Part shown: piece by piece, positions 46,812-55,832 of the stretch
Layout of the letters: every line of letters starts with the position of its first letter
Numbering within the stretch: the first letter of the stretch is position 1
Assembly (NCBI GenBank): GCA_003247135.1
Contig: QKAW01000033.1
Location: 1 to 64,000, forward strand
From: Spirochaetales bacterium
GTDB taxonomy: Bacteria; Spirochaetota; Spirochaetia; DSM-2461
Direction of reading: 5' to 3'
DNA: 64,000 nucleotides
Translations under genes and position numbers: made by a program
The notes under the pieces: model-generated
Databases searched by the model: none
Told to the model about the DNA's origin: nothing
What the model saw: only the letters and a program-made list of their open reading frames with translations

Positions 46812-47984
46812 ATGAAGTATATCTATTTTATAATTCTGGTATTCTTGGCTAATCTGCTTTTTTCTTATGAGTATCTATCTGAAGATAGTGATTTTATTGA
46901 TGTGTATTTTGAAAAGATGGAGAGTGGAGGGTACTCTTTTTATGCAGATAACAGGCATTTTATTCCTCAATTTATAAGTCTTGGTTTTACAACCTTAAAT
47001 AATATGGTGATGGATAGAGAAAACCCAAGTAGAATAACTTTGCAACCAGGTGATGAAAAGGTATTAATTGCAGTTTTAAAACCAAATATTGAAAACAGAT
47101 CATACAGCTTCAGAAGCAGGCTGTCATTTACAAATGGTGATCCTTTAACCGTGGTTCCTGATGATTATCTTTATATCTTGCCTTTTGAAAATGGAAAAAA
47201 ATATAAACTTGATCAGGGTTTTGGTGGAAAATTTTCCCATCAAAAAGAGAACTTTTATGCCCTTGATTTTTCTATGGATATTGGCACAGCCGTTTGTGCT
47301 GCTAGGGAAGGTATTGTTGTGGAGGTTAAGGAAGACTCAAACAGAGGAGGGGCCAGTGCTTCTTATGCAAACTATGGGAATTATATTGTTGTATATCATA
47401 GTGATGGAACCTTTGCCAGTTATGTTCATTTAAAATTGAATGGTTCTTTAGTAAATGTTGGTGATAAGGTTACTCCTGGGGAAGTTATTGGTTACAGCGG
47501 AAATACTGGACTCTCTACTGGGCCACATCTTCATTTTTCTGTAAATATTCCGACTATTGAGGGCTCAAGACAATCTATTCCCATAAAACTTAAAGGTGTA
47601 AATGGAGAGTCTGTTGATCCTGAAGTTGGGGAGTATTACTATTCAAAGCATCCAGATGGAGAAAATTTTGAAGTTTATTATGGAAAAGATATAACAGATG
47701 GAGATTATGAAGGTTATTTAGAGCCTGTTGATGAAACTAATACTCTAAAATTCCGTGATGAATCTGTAGATAGTACAACAGTAATTTATTGCAGAAACGG
47801 TTTTGATAAAACAGTTAATGGGAAGGTCTCCTTCTCTTTAAGCAACTCTAGAACTGGAAAAAAATCACCTATAGAAATTGAACTTCCTCCTTTATCTGAA
47901 GTTTTTATAACAACTGTTAAACCAATTAATCCAGGGAAACCTTTTCAGTTCTCATATACTATATCCTATTCTATCCAGGAATAA
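46812..47984 (+). CDS. M23-family (LytM-type) metallopeptidase
   Basis: A Sec signal (MKYIYFIILVFLANLLFS) is followed by a beta-rich N-terminal domain and a LytM domain (about residues 130-270). The zinc-site motifs are SHQKENFYALDFSMDIG (His and Asp), SYVHLKLNG and GPHLHFSVN. The YALDFSMDIGT form is the variant seen in many Gram-negative and spirochaetal peptidases. A C-terminal beta-sandwich of about 80 residues may bind the wall. It probably cleaves peptidoglycan cross-bridges in the periplasm. Confidence 0.88.
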   Translation: MKYIYFIILVFLANLLFSYEYLSEDSDFIDVYFEKMESGGYSFYADNRHFIPQFISLGFTTLNNMVMDRENPSRITLQPGDEKVLIAVLKPNIENRSYSFRSRLSFTNGDPLTVVPDDYLYILPFENGKKYKLDQGFGGKFSHQKENFYALDFSMDIGTAVCAAREGIVVEVKEDSNRGGASASYANYGNYIVVYHSDGTFASYVHLKLNGSLVNVGDKVTPGEVIGYSGNTGLSTGPHLHFSVNIPTIEGSRQSIPIKLKGVNGESVDPEVGEYYYSKHPDGENFEVYYGKDITDGDYEGYLEPVDETNTLKFRDESVDSTTVIYCRNGFDKTVNGKVSFSLSNSRTGKKSPIEIELPPLSEVFITTVKPINPGKPFQFSYTISYSIQE

Positions 47985-47992
47985 TAACTCTA

Positions 47993-48023
47993 TTTGACAT
48001 TAAATAAGCCTTTTTAACTATGT
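47993..48023 (+). promoter_or_regulatory. shared element upstream of the first fucosidase (copy 1)
   Basis: TTTGACAT starts an element containing ATAAGCCTTTTTA and ending in ATGT. The same order and spacing recur ahead of the sulfatase gene (49453-49484). TTGACA at the left could be a -35 box; the conserved spacer points to a regulator-binding site. Confidence 0.55.
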
Positions 48024-48083
48024 GAAAACAAGTCTAATGAATTTATAATTTTTGAATATTTTTTATGTTCTTAAGGAGAGCTT

Positions 48084-49370
48084 ATGCTTAGTCAGGAAAT
48101 AATTCAGAAATTTAGGGATGCAAAATTTGGCATGTTTTTACACTGGGGTGTCTACTCAATTCTTTCAAAAGGTGAGTGGGCTATTTTTAGAGAAAAAATT
48201 CCTAAAGAGAAATATAAAAAATATCAAAGAATGTTTAACCCTGTTAAATTTGATGCCAGAAGATGGGTCAAATTAGCTCAAGATGCCGGAATGAAATATA
48301 TTTGTATAACTAGTAAACATCATGATGGATTTTGTATGTATGACTCAAAGTATACTGATTGGAAAATTACAAATACTCCCTTTGGAAGGGATATATTAAA
48401 AGAACTTGCTGACGCATGCCATGAAGCGGGAATGCTTTTTGGAATTTATTATTCAATATGGGATTTATGGGTTAATGATCTGGACGGCGGACTTAATGAA
48501 ATGGGTCTTGATGGAGAATTTATCGGACGAGGGGCAGAAGCCTGGAAGCCTGGAAAGTCAGGAATAGATTATATGCATAATCAGGTTGAGGAGTTATGTA
48601 CTGGATACGGTAAGGTAGACTATTTCTTTTTTGATGTAAAAAGAGCTCCAGGCGAAGACTATAATGGCTTGGAACTTATTGAAAAAATGAGAAAGTGGCA
48701 GCCTGAAATGATAATAAATGATAGACTTGGAGTACCTGCAGATTGTGCAAGCCCTGAGAATGTAATTCCGGATAAACCAATAGTGGATGCCAATGGAGAC
48801 CTTCTTTTATGGGAGAGTAATATGTGCTCAAACAAGAATTGGGCCTATGTTCATGATGATAAATGCTATAAAACTTCTGTTGAAGTAATTAGGGAGCTGG
48901 TAAATGCAGTTTCCAAGGGTGGAAACTTTTTAATAAACGTAGGTCCTACAGCTCTTGGGGATTTTCCAAAAGAGAATTTAGCAATGTTAAAGGAAGTTGG
49001 AGAGTGGATGGAGTATCATGGGGAAGCAATCTATGGATGTGAATTATATCCTTTAGGGCCAGGAGCAAACCATTTTAGATGGAGAGGTCTATCAGCAACA
49101 GTTAATAAAAGTGGAGATACAGTATATATTCACATTCCAAACTATCCGGCATCCGGAACTGTAGATAACAGGGTTGTTATACCAGGATTTCCCGATAGGG
49201 AAGTTGACTATATGTATCTTCTTGAAGATGGAACAGAGGTTGATTTTGTCTATGAAGGTTACTATGCAAGGGATAATAAATCTATAACTCTACTACTTCC
49301 AAGAGAACCTGGGCATCAGGCTGTTACAACAGTTGCAATAAAATTTAAGGAATCTATAGAAAAGGAGTAA
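48084..49370 (+). CDS. GH29 alpha-L-fucosidase
   Basis: The N-terminal FGMFLHWGVYS, the KHHDGFCMYDSKYTDW block and the nucleophile in YFFFDVKRAPG (Asp184) place it in GH29, which removes alpha-linked L-fucose with retention. There is no signal peptide, so it is cytoplasmic. It has GGAG in the right place before the ATG. At 428 residues it lacks the extra carbohydrate-binding domains of secreted fucosidases. It differs clearly from the second fucosidase at 51 kb, suggesting different linkages. A conserved upstream element is shared with the sulfatase gene. Confidence 0.92.
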   Translation: MLSQEIIQKFRDAKFGMFLHWGVYSILSKGEWAIFREKIPKEKYKKYQRMFNPVKFDARRWVKLAQDAGMKYICITSKHHDGFCMYDSKYTDWKITNTPFGRDILKELADACHEAGMLFGIYYSIWDLWVNDLDGGLNEMGLDGEFIGRGAEAWKPGKSGIDYMHNQVEELCTGYGKVDYFFFDVKRAPGEDYNGLELIEKMRKWQPEMIINDRLGVPADCASPENVIPDKPIVDANGDLLLWESNMCSNKNWAYVHDDKCYKTSVEVIRELVNAVSKGGNFLINVGPTALGDFPKENLAMLKEVGEWMEYHGEAIYGCELYPLGPGANHFRWRGLSATVNKSGDTVYIHIPNYPASGTVDNRVVIPGFPDREVDYMYLLEDGTEVDFVYEGYYARDNKSITLLLPREPGHQAVTTVAIKFKESIEKE

Positions 49371-49452
49371 GCTCAATATTATTTATGTCAGATCAGAAAC
49401 CCGAGGACTTTATATACTTTTTATTAAAAAAATGTAATGGAGAAGTTTCTTT

Positions 49453-49484
49453 TTCTGACATAATATAAGCCTTTTTATCCATGT
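49453..49484 (+). promoter_or_regulatory. shared element upstream of the sulfatase (copy 2)
   Basis: CTGACATAATATAAGCC followed by TTTTTATCCATGT matches the element before the first fucosidase at 25 of about 29 positions by eye. It lies 65 nt ahead of the sulfatase start. Confidence 0.55.
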
Positions 49485-49548
49485 ACGGAATAGAAATTGT
49501 GAAGCTAAAATATTAGGAAAGCAAGAAAATTAATGGAAAGGAAAATTA

Positions 49549-50958
49549 ATGATTAAAAAACCAAATATTTTATTTCTCTTTGCAGATGACCAGAGATTTG
49601 ACACAATTAATGCACTAGGTAATAAACAGATATTAACACCAAATATTGATGAGCTAATTAAAAAGGGTACAACATACACTCAGGCTCATATTCCTAGTGG
49701 AACTTCTCCTGCAGTTTGTATGCCTAGTAGAGCAATGTTGCATACAGGACGAGAATTATTCAGTATTAAAGATGAGGGACAGACAATAGATTCTAACCAT
49801 CCCCTTTTAGGAGAGACTCTTTTACATAATGGATACGATACCTTTGGTACAGGTAAATGGCATAACGGAACAGATGCGTATTATAGAAGTTTTAGTAATG
49901 GTGGTGAAATTTTCTTTGGGGGGATGGAGGACCACTGGAATGTTCCAGTGCATGAGTTTGACCCAACAGGTAAGTATGATGGGAGAGTTAGAAAAACAAT
50001 GCACTCTTCTCATAGCAACTGGACAAATACATTTATATCTAACAGAGTCTCTCCAGGAAAACACTCAACTGAACTTTTTTCAGAGGCAACAATAAATTAC
50101 ATAAAAGAGCGAAAAAGTGAAAAACCTTTCTTTGCCTATGTTTCATTTATGGCTCCTCATGATCCAAGAACTATGCCACAGGAATTTAAGGATATGTATA
50201 ATCCTGATAAAATTGAAGTTCCTAAAAATTTTATGGCAAGTCACCATATAGAGTATGCAAACACAGCTTGTAGAGATGAGGTTTTAGCTCCATATCCAAG
50301 AACTGAGGCAGATGTAAAGAGTCATTTAGCTGAGTATTATGCAATGATAACCCATCTGGATTATGAAGTTGGTAAAATTATTAAAGCTTTAAAAGATTCT
50401 GGTGAGTATGAGAACACAATTATTATCTATACTGCTGATAACGGATTGGCAGTTGGTCAGCACGGGCTGTTTGGTAAACAGTGCCATTACGAGCACAGTA
50501 TCAGAGTTCCATTTATTATCTCAGGACCTTCAATTCCAGAAAATATTATAAAAGAAGATTTTATTTATCTTTTTGACATATTTCCTACAATATGCGACTT
50601 GGTAAATATTGAAAAACCAAAACCGGTTCAGGGTATCAGTTTCTTTAAAGGTATAATGGGGCAGGATTACAACAGCCGTAAAGAACTTTACTTTGCTTAT
50701 ACTGATAAGATTAGAAGTGTAAAAAATAAAAAATATAAGTTAATGCAGCATGTTTATAAGGAAAGGGTTACAACCCAACTTTTTGACTTGGAGAATGATC
50801 CACTGGAGATGGCCAATATTGTTGAACAGTTACAATATAAGGAGATTGTTAAAGAGTTATCAGAAAAACTTTTTTATTATCGGGATCAGTGGAAAGATGA
50901 ATTACACCCCTTGGGGGCATCATACTGGAATCAGTATAAAACAATTACAAAATGCTAG
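49549..50958 (+). CDS. formylglycine-dependent (type I) sulfatase
   Basis: An arylsulfatase-fold enzyme: NILFLFADDQRFDT (metal-binding Asp pair) at the N-terminus, the modification motif CMPSRAMLHTGR with Cys57 to become formylglycine, GTGKWHNG, and YTADNGLAVGQHGLFGK. CxPSR sulfatases need an anaerobic sulfatase-maturing enzyme, not seen here. There is no signal peptide, which is unusual for the family and implies desulfation in the cytoplasm. Lying between two fucosidase genes, it probably removes sulfate from fucose or from an adjoining sugar. The ribosome site is GGAAAGGAAA. Confidence 0.92.
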   Translation: MIKKPNILFLFADDQRFDTINALGNKQILTPNIDELIKKGTTYTQAHIPSGTSPAVCMPSRAMLHTGRELFSIKDEGQTIDSNHPLLGETLLHNGYDTFGTGKWHNGTDAYYRSFSNGGEIFFGGMEDHWNVPVHEFDPTGKYDGRVRKTMHSSHSNWTNTFISNRVSPGKHSTELFSEATINYIKERKSEKPFFAYVSFMAPHDPRTMPQEFKDMYNPDKIEVPKNFMASHHIEYANTACRDEVLAPYPRTEADVKSHLAEYYAMITHLDYEVGKIIKALKDSGEYENTIIIYTADNGLAVGQHGLFGKQCHYEHSIRVPFIISGPSIPENIIKEDFIYLFDIFPTICDLVNIEKPKPVQGISFFKGIMGQDYNSRKELYFAYTDKIRSVKNKKYKLMQHVYKERVTTQLFDLENDPLEMANIVEQLQYKEIVKELSEKLFYYRDQWKDELHPLGASYWNQYKTITKC

Positions 50959-50978
50959 TTTATTAAAGGAGAATAATA

Positions 50979-52472
50979 ATGAACAAGGAAAAAACTGAAA
51001 AATATTTGGAAAAGATAGATTCAGTTATTGAAAATGGAAAATACAAAGATGATTGGGCATCTTTAGGTAACTATCCTGTTCCGGAGTGGTATAAAAATGC
51101 CAAATTTGGAATTTTTATTCACTGGGGTGTATATAGTGTTCCTGCCTTCGGGAGTGAATGGTATCCAAGATTTATGTATTTAGAAGGTTCTAAAGTTTAC
51201 GAGCATCATAAGAAAACCTATGGTGAGCCTAAAGATTTTGGCTATGCTGATTTTGTTCCAATGTTTAAAGCTGAGAAATTCAATCCAAAAGAGTGGGTTG
51301 AACTTTTTAAAGAAGCTGGAGCTAAATATGTAATGCCTGTTGCAGAACATCATGACGGTTTCCAAATGTATAATAGCGATTTATCCGACTGGAATGCATA
51401 TAAAATGGGTCCTAAAAGAGATGTTTTAGGCGAGTTAAAAAAAGAGGTAGAAGATGCAGGAATGGTTTTCTCTGCCTCCAGTCATAGAGCTGAAAACTAT
51501 TTCTTTTTCGGAGGGTGCAGAACCTTTGATTCCGGCTTGGATAAAATTGAGTTCCAGGAGCCATACGGTTTTGCTAAACCATACTATGTTGGTGGAAATG
51601 ACAATTCCCATGAATCTTTAAATACAATTTATTCAACTCCCTCAAGTAAAGAGCATTTAGAGGATTGGTTGGTTCGTACATGTGAAATTGTAGACAAGTA
51701 CCAGCCTAAAGTTGTCTGGTTTGACTGGTGGATTCAGACAGTCTCTTTTAAGCCATATCTAAAGAAATTTGCGGCTTATTACTACAATAGAGCATTGGAG
51801 TGGGGGCATGAAGTAGCAATTAATTATAAAAATGATGCCTATGCATACTCAACAGCAGTATTTGATATTGAGAGAGGTCAGTTAAGTGCAATTAGACCAC
51901 AATTCTGGCAAAATGATACATCAATTGCTAAAAATTCATGGTGTTTTACAGAGAATAATGACTTTAAAAGACCAAATGATATAATTTGCGATTTAGTAGA
52001 TATTGTTAGTAAAAACGGTAGTCTGTTACTTAATGTTGGTCCAAAATCCGATGGAACTATAACAGATGAGGAAAAATCTGTATTAAAAGGTATTGGAAAC
52101 TGGCTTAAAGTAAATGGAGAATCAATATACGATACAAGTTACTGGAAGATTTTTGGAGAAGGTCCGACAATTGTTCCAGAAGGGACATTTACTGATGATA
52201 AAAGATCCCCATTTACAAAAGAGGATGTAAGATTTACATATAAGGCGCCATATTTATATGCTACAGTTCTCTCCTGGGATGATAGTGATAGTGCCACAAT
52301 TAAATCTCTTGGTAGTTTAATTAATCCATTTAATGGAGACGTTAAGGGGATTGAGGTTCTGGGATTTGATGTTACAGTTGATTATACCCGTGATAAAGAG
52401 GGAATGCACTTAACATTAAGTTCAAAAATTAAAACAGAATATCCGGTCTGCTTTAAAATATTTATAGATTAA
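50979..52472 (+). CDS. GH29 alpha-L-fucosidase (second type)
   Basis: GH29 marks are AKFGIFIHWGVYSVPAF, VAEHHDGFQMYNSDLSDWNA and the nucleophile in VVWFDWW (Asp249); a C-terminal beta-sandwich follows from about residue 390. It is closer to the classical GH29-A enzymes (EWYPRFMY block) than is the first fucosidase. No export signal is present. It starts 20 nt after the sulfatase stop with AAAGGAG, so the pair is one transcript. Two fucosidases with one sulfatase suit a branched or sulfated fuco-glycan. Confidence 0.93.
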   Translation: MNKEKTEKYLEKIDSVIENGKYKDDWASLGNYPVPEWYKNAKFGIFIHWGVYSVPAFGSEWYPRFMYLEGSKVYEHHKKTYGEPKDFGYADFVPMFKAEKFNPKEWVELFKEAGAKYVMPVAEHHDGFQMYNSDLSDWNAYKMGPKRDVLGELKKEVEDAGMVFSASSHRAENYFFFGGCRTFDSGLDKIEFQEPYGFAKPYYVGGNDNSHESLNTIYSTPSSKEHLEDWLVRTCEIVDKYQPKVVWFDWWIQTVSFKPYLKKFAAYYYNRALEWGHEVAINYKNDAYAYSTAVFDIERGQLSAIRPQFWQNDTSIAKNSWCFTENNDFKRPNDIICDLVDIVSKNGSLLLNVGPKSDGTITDEEKSVLKGIGNWLKVNGESIYDTSYWKIFGEGPTIVPEGTFTDDKRSPFTKEDVRFTYKAPYLYATVLSWDDSDSATIKSLGSLINPFNGDVKGIEVLGFDVTVDYTRDKEGMHLTLSSKIKTEYPVCFKIFID

Positions 52473-52476
52473 CTTT

Positions 52477-53094
52477 TCAGGGGTTGTGTACAAAATTTAT
52501 ACTATTTCCAAGATAGAGAGATTTTATAGAGTGTACATGCCCCAGACCTTTAAAATCCACTTCCCATATTTCCCCATTATTAGGAAAACTGACAGAAAAT
52601 TCCGGTAAAGTATTCTCAAGAACTGATCTTATAAGTCTAAAGGTTACAGCGTGGGTTACAATCAGGACATTCTCAGTGGTGTCGGGATTCAGTTCGGAAA
52701 AAAAGCTTACTACCCTGTCAGCAATATCGGAATATGACTCTCCGTTACCTTCAGGTTTCCAGTTCCATCTTTTGAGTGTTTCATTTTCATATAAAGGATG
52801 AATTTTAACTTCATCATAGGTCATTCCGGAGAAAATACCTAAATCCTGTTCTGCTAATCTTATATCAAAGTCAGGTGTTAGTTTGTACTCATTACAGAAA
52901 AAACTAGCTGTTTCTTCAGCTCTGATAAGGGGAGAAGATATAATTTTATCAATTTTTACAATCTCTTTTAGCTGGGATGCAATAAGTTTTGCATCATTTT
53001 TACCCTCATCTGTTAAAGGGAAAGGAAGTCTGCTTGCCATTATTCTTTGCTTGTTAGCTTCACTTTCGGCATGTCTAATTATATAAAGTTTCAT
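52477..53094 (-). CDS. histidine-phosphatase-family protein (phosphoglycerate-mutase-like)
   Basis: The catalytic motif IIRHAESEANK is at residue 4, the second acidic region at KRWNWKPEGNGESYSD, and the late His in IVTHAVTFRLI. At 205 residues it is a short-branch enzyme of the CobC/PhoE/GpmB type, more likely a phosphatase than a mutase. Its ATG overlaps the stop of the repressor gene (TAATG), so it belongs to the repressor transcript. It could dephosphorylate a sugar phosphate of the nearby fucose operon, an inference from place only. Confidence 0.85.
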   Translation of the reverse strand: MKLYIIRHAESEANKQRIMASRLPFPLTDEGKNDAKLIASQLKEIVKIDKIISSPLIRAEETASFFCNEYKLTPDFDIRLAEQDLGIFSGMTYDEVKIHPLYENETLKRWNWKPEGNGESYSDIADRVVSFFSELNPDTTENVLIVTHAVTFRLIRSVLENTLPEFSVSFPNNGEIWEVDFKGLGHVHSIKSLYLGNSINFVHNP

Positions 53095-54158
53095 TAAGTT
53101 CTCCTTGGGATAAATGGGGCTTCAACTATATAATTCTGAACACCTTTTCCTTCCAGTATATCTTTTATTGCAATAATCGAATTTTTACCAATATCTTCAA
53201 GATTTTGAGATATAGTTGTAATAGGGAAGTAGGATGTAACCTTGTCAACCATGTCTCCAAATCCAATAACCTTAACTTCCTTTCCAACAAGAATACCCAT
53301 TTCTGTTAAAGCACCAATGGCACCAATTGCCTCATAATCATTAGCACAGAAAATACAGTCTACATAGGCAGAATCGAAGAAATCCTTTACAACCTCGTAT
53401 CCGCTAATAGCGTCAAAGTCACTATTTCTAAAGAAAACTTCCTTTTCTACAAGCCACTGTTGTTCCTGGAGTATAGAGTAGAAACCCTTCATTTTTTCAA
53501 TAACATTGTATTGGTAATCCCGGCCTTTAAGAATAAGCATGGATTTTATTCGATCCTCTTTTATTGCCTCGTTAAATGCTGTAATTACAGCAGAATCATA
53601 GTTATTGATTACAGCAGAAGCCCCTTCTAGAACCCACTCAATTGTAACAAAGGGAATAATTTTAGCAATATCCATACAGACTTTTTTTACTTCGCCAAAT
53701 GCTTCCTCAATAAATATTACAGCAGCACCTTCATCTTTAGCTTTATATAAGCTATCAATTGTATTCTGGTTCCAGTTTGGTTTATCTGTATTTAGGGAGT
53801 TTAATATTATTTCATATCCCCTGCTGTTTGCCTCCAATGTTAAACCTGTAAGAATTTTCATAAAAAATGATAAAGCAGAAGATGGCAGAAAAACATAAAC
53901 TCTGTTGCTAAATGATTGTTTTAATTCAGATACAAAAGTCCCCTTTCCTGAAGATGAGTATACTAAATTCTCCTGTTGCAGAAGGCTAAATGCTTTTTGG
54001 GCAGTAGTGAGAGATACACCTGTAGTTTTTACAATATCTCTAACAGATGGCAGAAGTGTTCCCGGAGGATATTGTCCTGTTAGGATATACTCCTTTATCT
54101 GATCAGCAATCTGTTTAAAGGGGTGCTTGTCTGAATTATAATCAATATTTATTTCCAT
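53094..54158 (-). CDS. GntR-type repressor with LacI-like sugar-binding domain
   Basis: A GntR winged helix fills the first 70 residues (IADQIKEYILTGQYPPGTLL, PSVRDIVKTTGVSLTTAQKA and SSGKGTFV). A periplasmic-binding-protein-like effector domain fills the rest (FCANDYEAIGAIGALTEMG, KVIGFGDM). This mix occurs in AraR-type sugar repressors. It is divergently placed from the fucose-type operon, and two copies of a 14-bp palindrome lie in the shared gap, one at its own promoter. The simplest view is a repressor of both directions that is released by a sugar of the pathway. Confidence 0.9.
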   Translation of the reverse strand: MEINIDYNSDKHPFKQIADQIKEYILTGQYPPGTLLPSVRDIVKTTGVSLTTAQKAFSLLQQENLVYSSSGKGTFVSELKQSFSNRVYVFLPSSALSFFMKILTGLTLEANSRGYEIILNSLNTDKPNWNQNTIDSLYKAKDEGAAVIFIEEAFGEVKKVCMDIAKIIPFVTIEWVLEGASAVINNYDSAVITAFNEAIKEDRIKSMLILKGRDYQYNVIEKMKGFYSILQEQQWLVEKEVFFRNSDFDAISGYEVVKDFFDSAYVDCIFCANDYEAIGAIGALTEMGILVGKEVKVIGFGDMVDKVTSYFPITTISQNLEDIGKNSIIAIKDILEGKGVQNYIVEAPFIPRRT

Positions 54159-54168
54159 AATTAAAGCT

Positions 54169-54198
54169 AGTATATATATTAGAGGGGTAAATTGTCAA
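54169..54198 (-). promoter_or_regulatory. promoter of the GntR-type repressor gene
   Basis: On the minus strand TTGACA (54198-54193), an 18-nt spacer and TATACT (54174-54169) form a near-consensus promoter ending 10 nt ahead of the repressor ATG. Operator 1 lies immediately upstream of the -35 box. Confidence 0.65.
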
Positions 54199-54201
54199 AC
54201 A

Positions 54202-54215
54202 GTGTTCTATAACAC
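54202..54215. promoter_or_regulatory. operator 1 of the fucose-type regulon
   Basis: GTGTTCTATAACAC is an inverted repeat (GTGTT-N4-AACAC) beside the -35 box of the repressor promoter. An almost identical copy lies 85 bp away at the operon start. Confidence 0.75.
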
Positions 54216-54286
54216 AAAAGATAATTTTTTTAGGATAAAGATTTTTCAAATTTATTAAAAAAAAGCTTTTCTTTTTTGATATAGCA

Positions 54287-54300
54287 GTGTACTATAACAC
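54287..54300. promoter_or_regulatory. operator 2 of the fucose-type regulon
   Basis: GTGTACTATAACAC differs from operator 1 at one base and sits 14 nt before the kinase start, over a TATAAC that could be the -10 box. The 85-bp spacing is about eight helical turns, which would allow one repressor to bridge both sites. Confidence 0.75.
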
Positions 54301-54314
54301 CATGGAGAAGTTAG

Positions 54315-55832
54315 ATGAGTGATTATATATTAGCTTTTGATTTGGGAACGACAAGTATTAAGACTGTTCTTTTTAATAAAAAGCTCCAAATCGTTGCTTC
54401 GGCAGGAAAAGATTATCCTACAAGTTATCCTGCCGCAAACTGTGCAGAACATAACCCTGAAGATTGGTGGAAAGCAATTATTGAGACAACTGATGAGGTT
54501 GTACATAAAAGCGGTATAGATCCAAAAGAGGTTAAGGTTATTGCTATTGATGCAATGACACCGGTTCTTGTAGTGGTTGATGAGAAAGGTAATTCTCTTA
54601 GACCAGCGATTATATGGATGGATAGAAGATCCAGTGCTCAATGTAAAGAGATCGATGAAAAAATTGGTTCAAGATTGTTCGAGATAAACGGAAATCATAA
54701 CGATCCATCAAATTTTGCCCCTAAAATAATGTGGGTTCGTGATAATGAACCTGAGATATATAATAAGACTTATAAGTTTTTATATGCAAGCTCCTATCTG
54801 GTTAACAGATTAACAGGTGAGATGGTAGTTGATAAAACCCAGTGTGGTTTAAGTCAACTTTGTGATACAAAAACAAGCACATGGTCTGATGAGTTAATTG
54901 AAGGTTGCGGTTTATCGAAGGATAAATTACCAAGAATTGTGGACTCTACTGATATTGTTGGAAATCTTACTCCACATGCAGCAGCTCTTTTAGGCTTAAC
55001 TACAGATACCGTAGTAATTGCAGGAGCAATGGACAATGTTGCAGCAGGGTTAGGTACTGGGGTTTATGATGATGGACAGGTTTATATCTCTGCCGGAACA
55101 GCTTCGAACTGCTGTGCGTGTACTGCAGAACCTCTATATCATGAATCACTGCATGTTTATCACCATATTGTTCCAGGTCGATGGTTAGCTGTAGCTGGTG
55201 TTGATTACGGTGGAGCAGGTCTAAAGTGGTTTAATAATCTTTTAGGCGATATGACAATAACAGATTTGGTAAAAACAGTTGAAGCTAAAAAAGGTAAATT
55301 GGCATCAATGATCTTTTTACCATACATGGTAGGACAGAGAGCTCCTTTATGGAACACTGATACAAGAGGAACTATTTTTGGTCTGGAACCATCGGTTGAT
55401 AGGGCAGATTTAGCTAATATGTTCATGGAAGGGAATGCTTTAGGTGTTAAAGTTATATTCGATATAGTAGAGTCTTTGGGCTTTAAAGCTAAAGAGGTTA
55501 AACTTACTGGTGGTTGTTCAGTTAGTTCATGGTACTCCCAGATTTTTTCTGATGTAACCGGTAAACATGTTGAAGTTGCAGGAGAGAGCGATGTAGCTTC
55601 TTTAGGTATGGCAATGGCTGCAGCTTATGCAATGGGGTATTACAAAAGTTTTGATGAGATGACCAAGATTATTAATATAAGAGCTAAATATTCACCAGAA
55701 CCAAAAGCTGTAGAGTATTACAATGATATGTCAGTTCTGTTTAAGAAACTTTATGCTCAGGTTGTTGAGCAGTATAGTGATCTGCATAAAATAAGAGAAA
55801 AATATATGGTTAAAGAGGAGAAGTCAGTATGA
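54315..55832 (+). CDS. FGGY-family carbohydrate kinase
   Basis: The N-terminal ATPase motif is YILAFDLGTTSIKTVLF, with IIWMDRRSSAQ in the first domain, VIAGAMDNVAAGLG at the adenosine site and VKLTGGCSVSSWYSQIFSDV in the C-terminal domain. Closest by pattern is the xylulokinase branch, but FGGY substrate cannot be assigned by eye; L-fuculose or a deoxy-ketose or deoxy-polyol would fit the neighbours. Length 505 is normal. It has GGAGAAG ahead of ATG 54315 and overlaps the next gene by 4 bp, starting a five-gene operon under the twin operators. Confidence 0.9.
   Translation: MSDYILAFDLGTTSIKTVLFNKKLQIVASAGKDYPTSYPAANCAEHNPEDWWKAIIETTDEVVHKSGIDPKEVKVIAIDAMTPVLVVVDEKGNSLRPAIIWMDRRSSAQCKEIDEKIGSRLFEINGNHNDPSNFAPKIMWVRDNEPEIYNKTYKFLYASSYLVNRLTGEMVVDKTQCGLSQLCDTKTSTWSDELIEGCGLSKDKLPRIVDSTDIVGNLTPHAAALLGLTTDTVVIAGAMDNVAAGLGTGVYDDGQVYISAGTASNCCACTAEPLYHESLHVYHHIVPGRWLAVAGVDYGGAGLKWFNNLLGDMTITDLVKTVEAKKGKLASMIFLPYMVGQRAPLWNTDTRGTIFGLEPSVDRADLANMFMEGNALGVKVIFDIVESLGFKAKEVKLTGGCSVSSWYSQIFSDVTGKHVEVAGESDVASLGMAMAAAYAMGYYKSFDEMTKIINIRAKYSPEPKAVEYYNDMSVLFKKLYAQVVEQYSDLHKIREKYMVKEEKSV

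Noticed and set aside
52477-53094. Phosphoglycerate mutase of glycolysis
   Set aside because: The protein is short, lacks the GpmA insertions and is coupled to a sugar repressor, so a phosphatase role is more likely.
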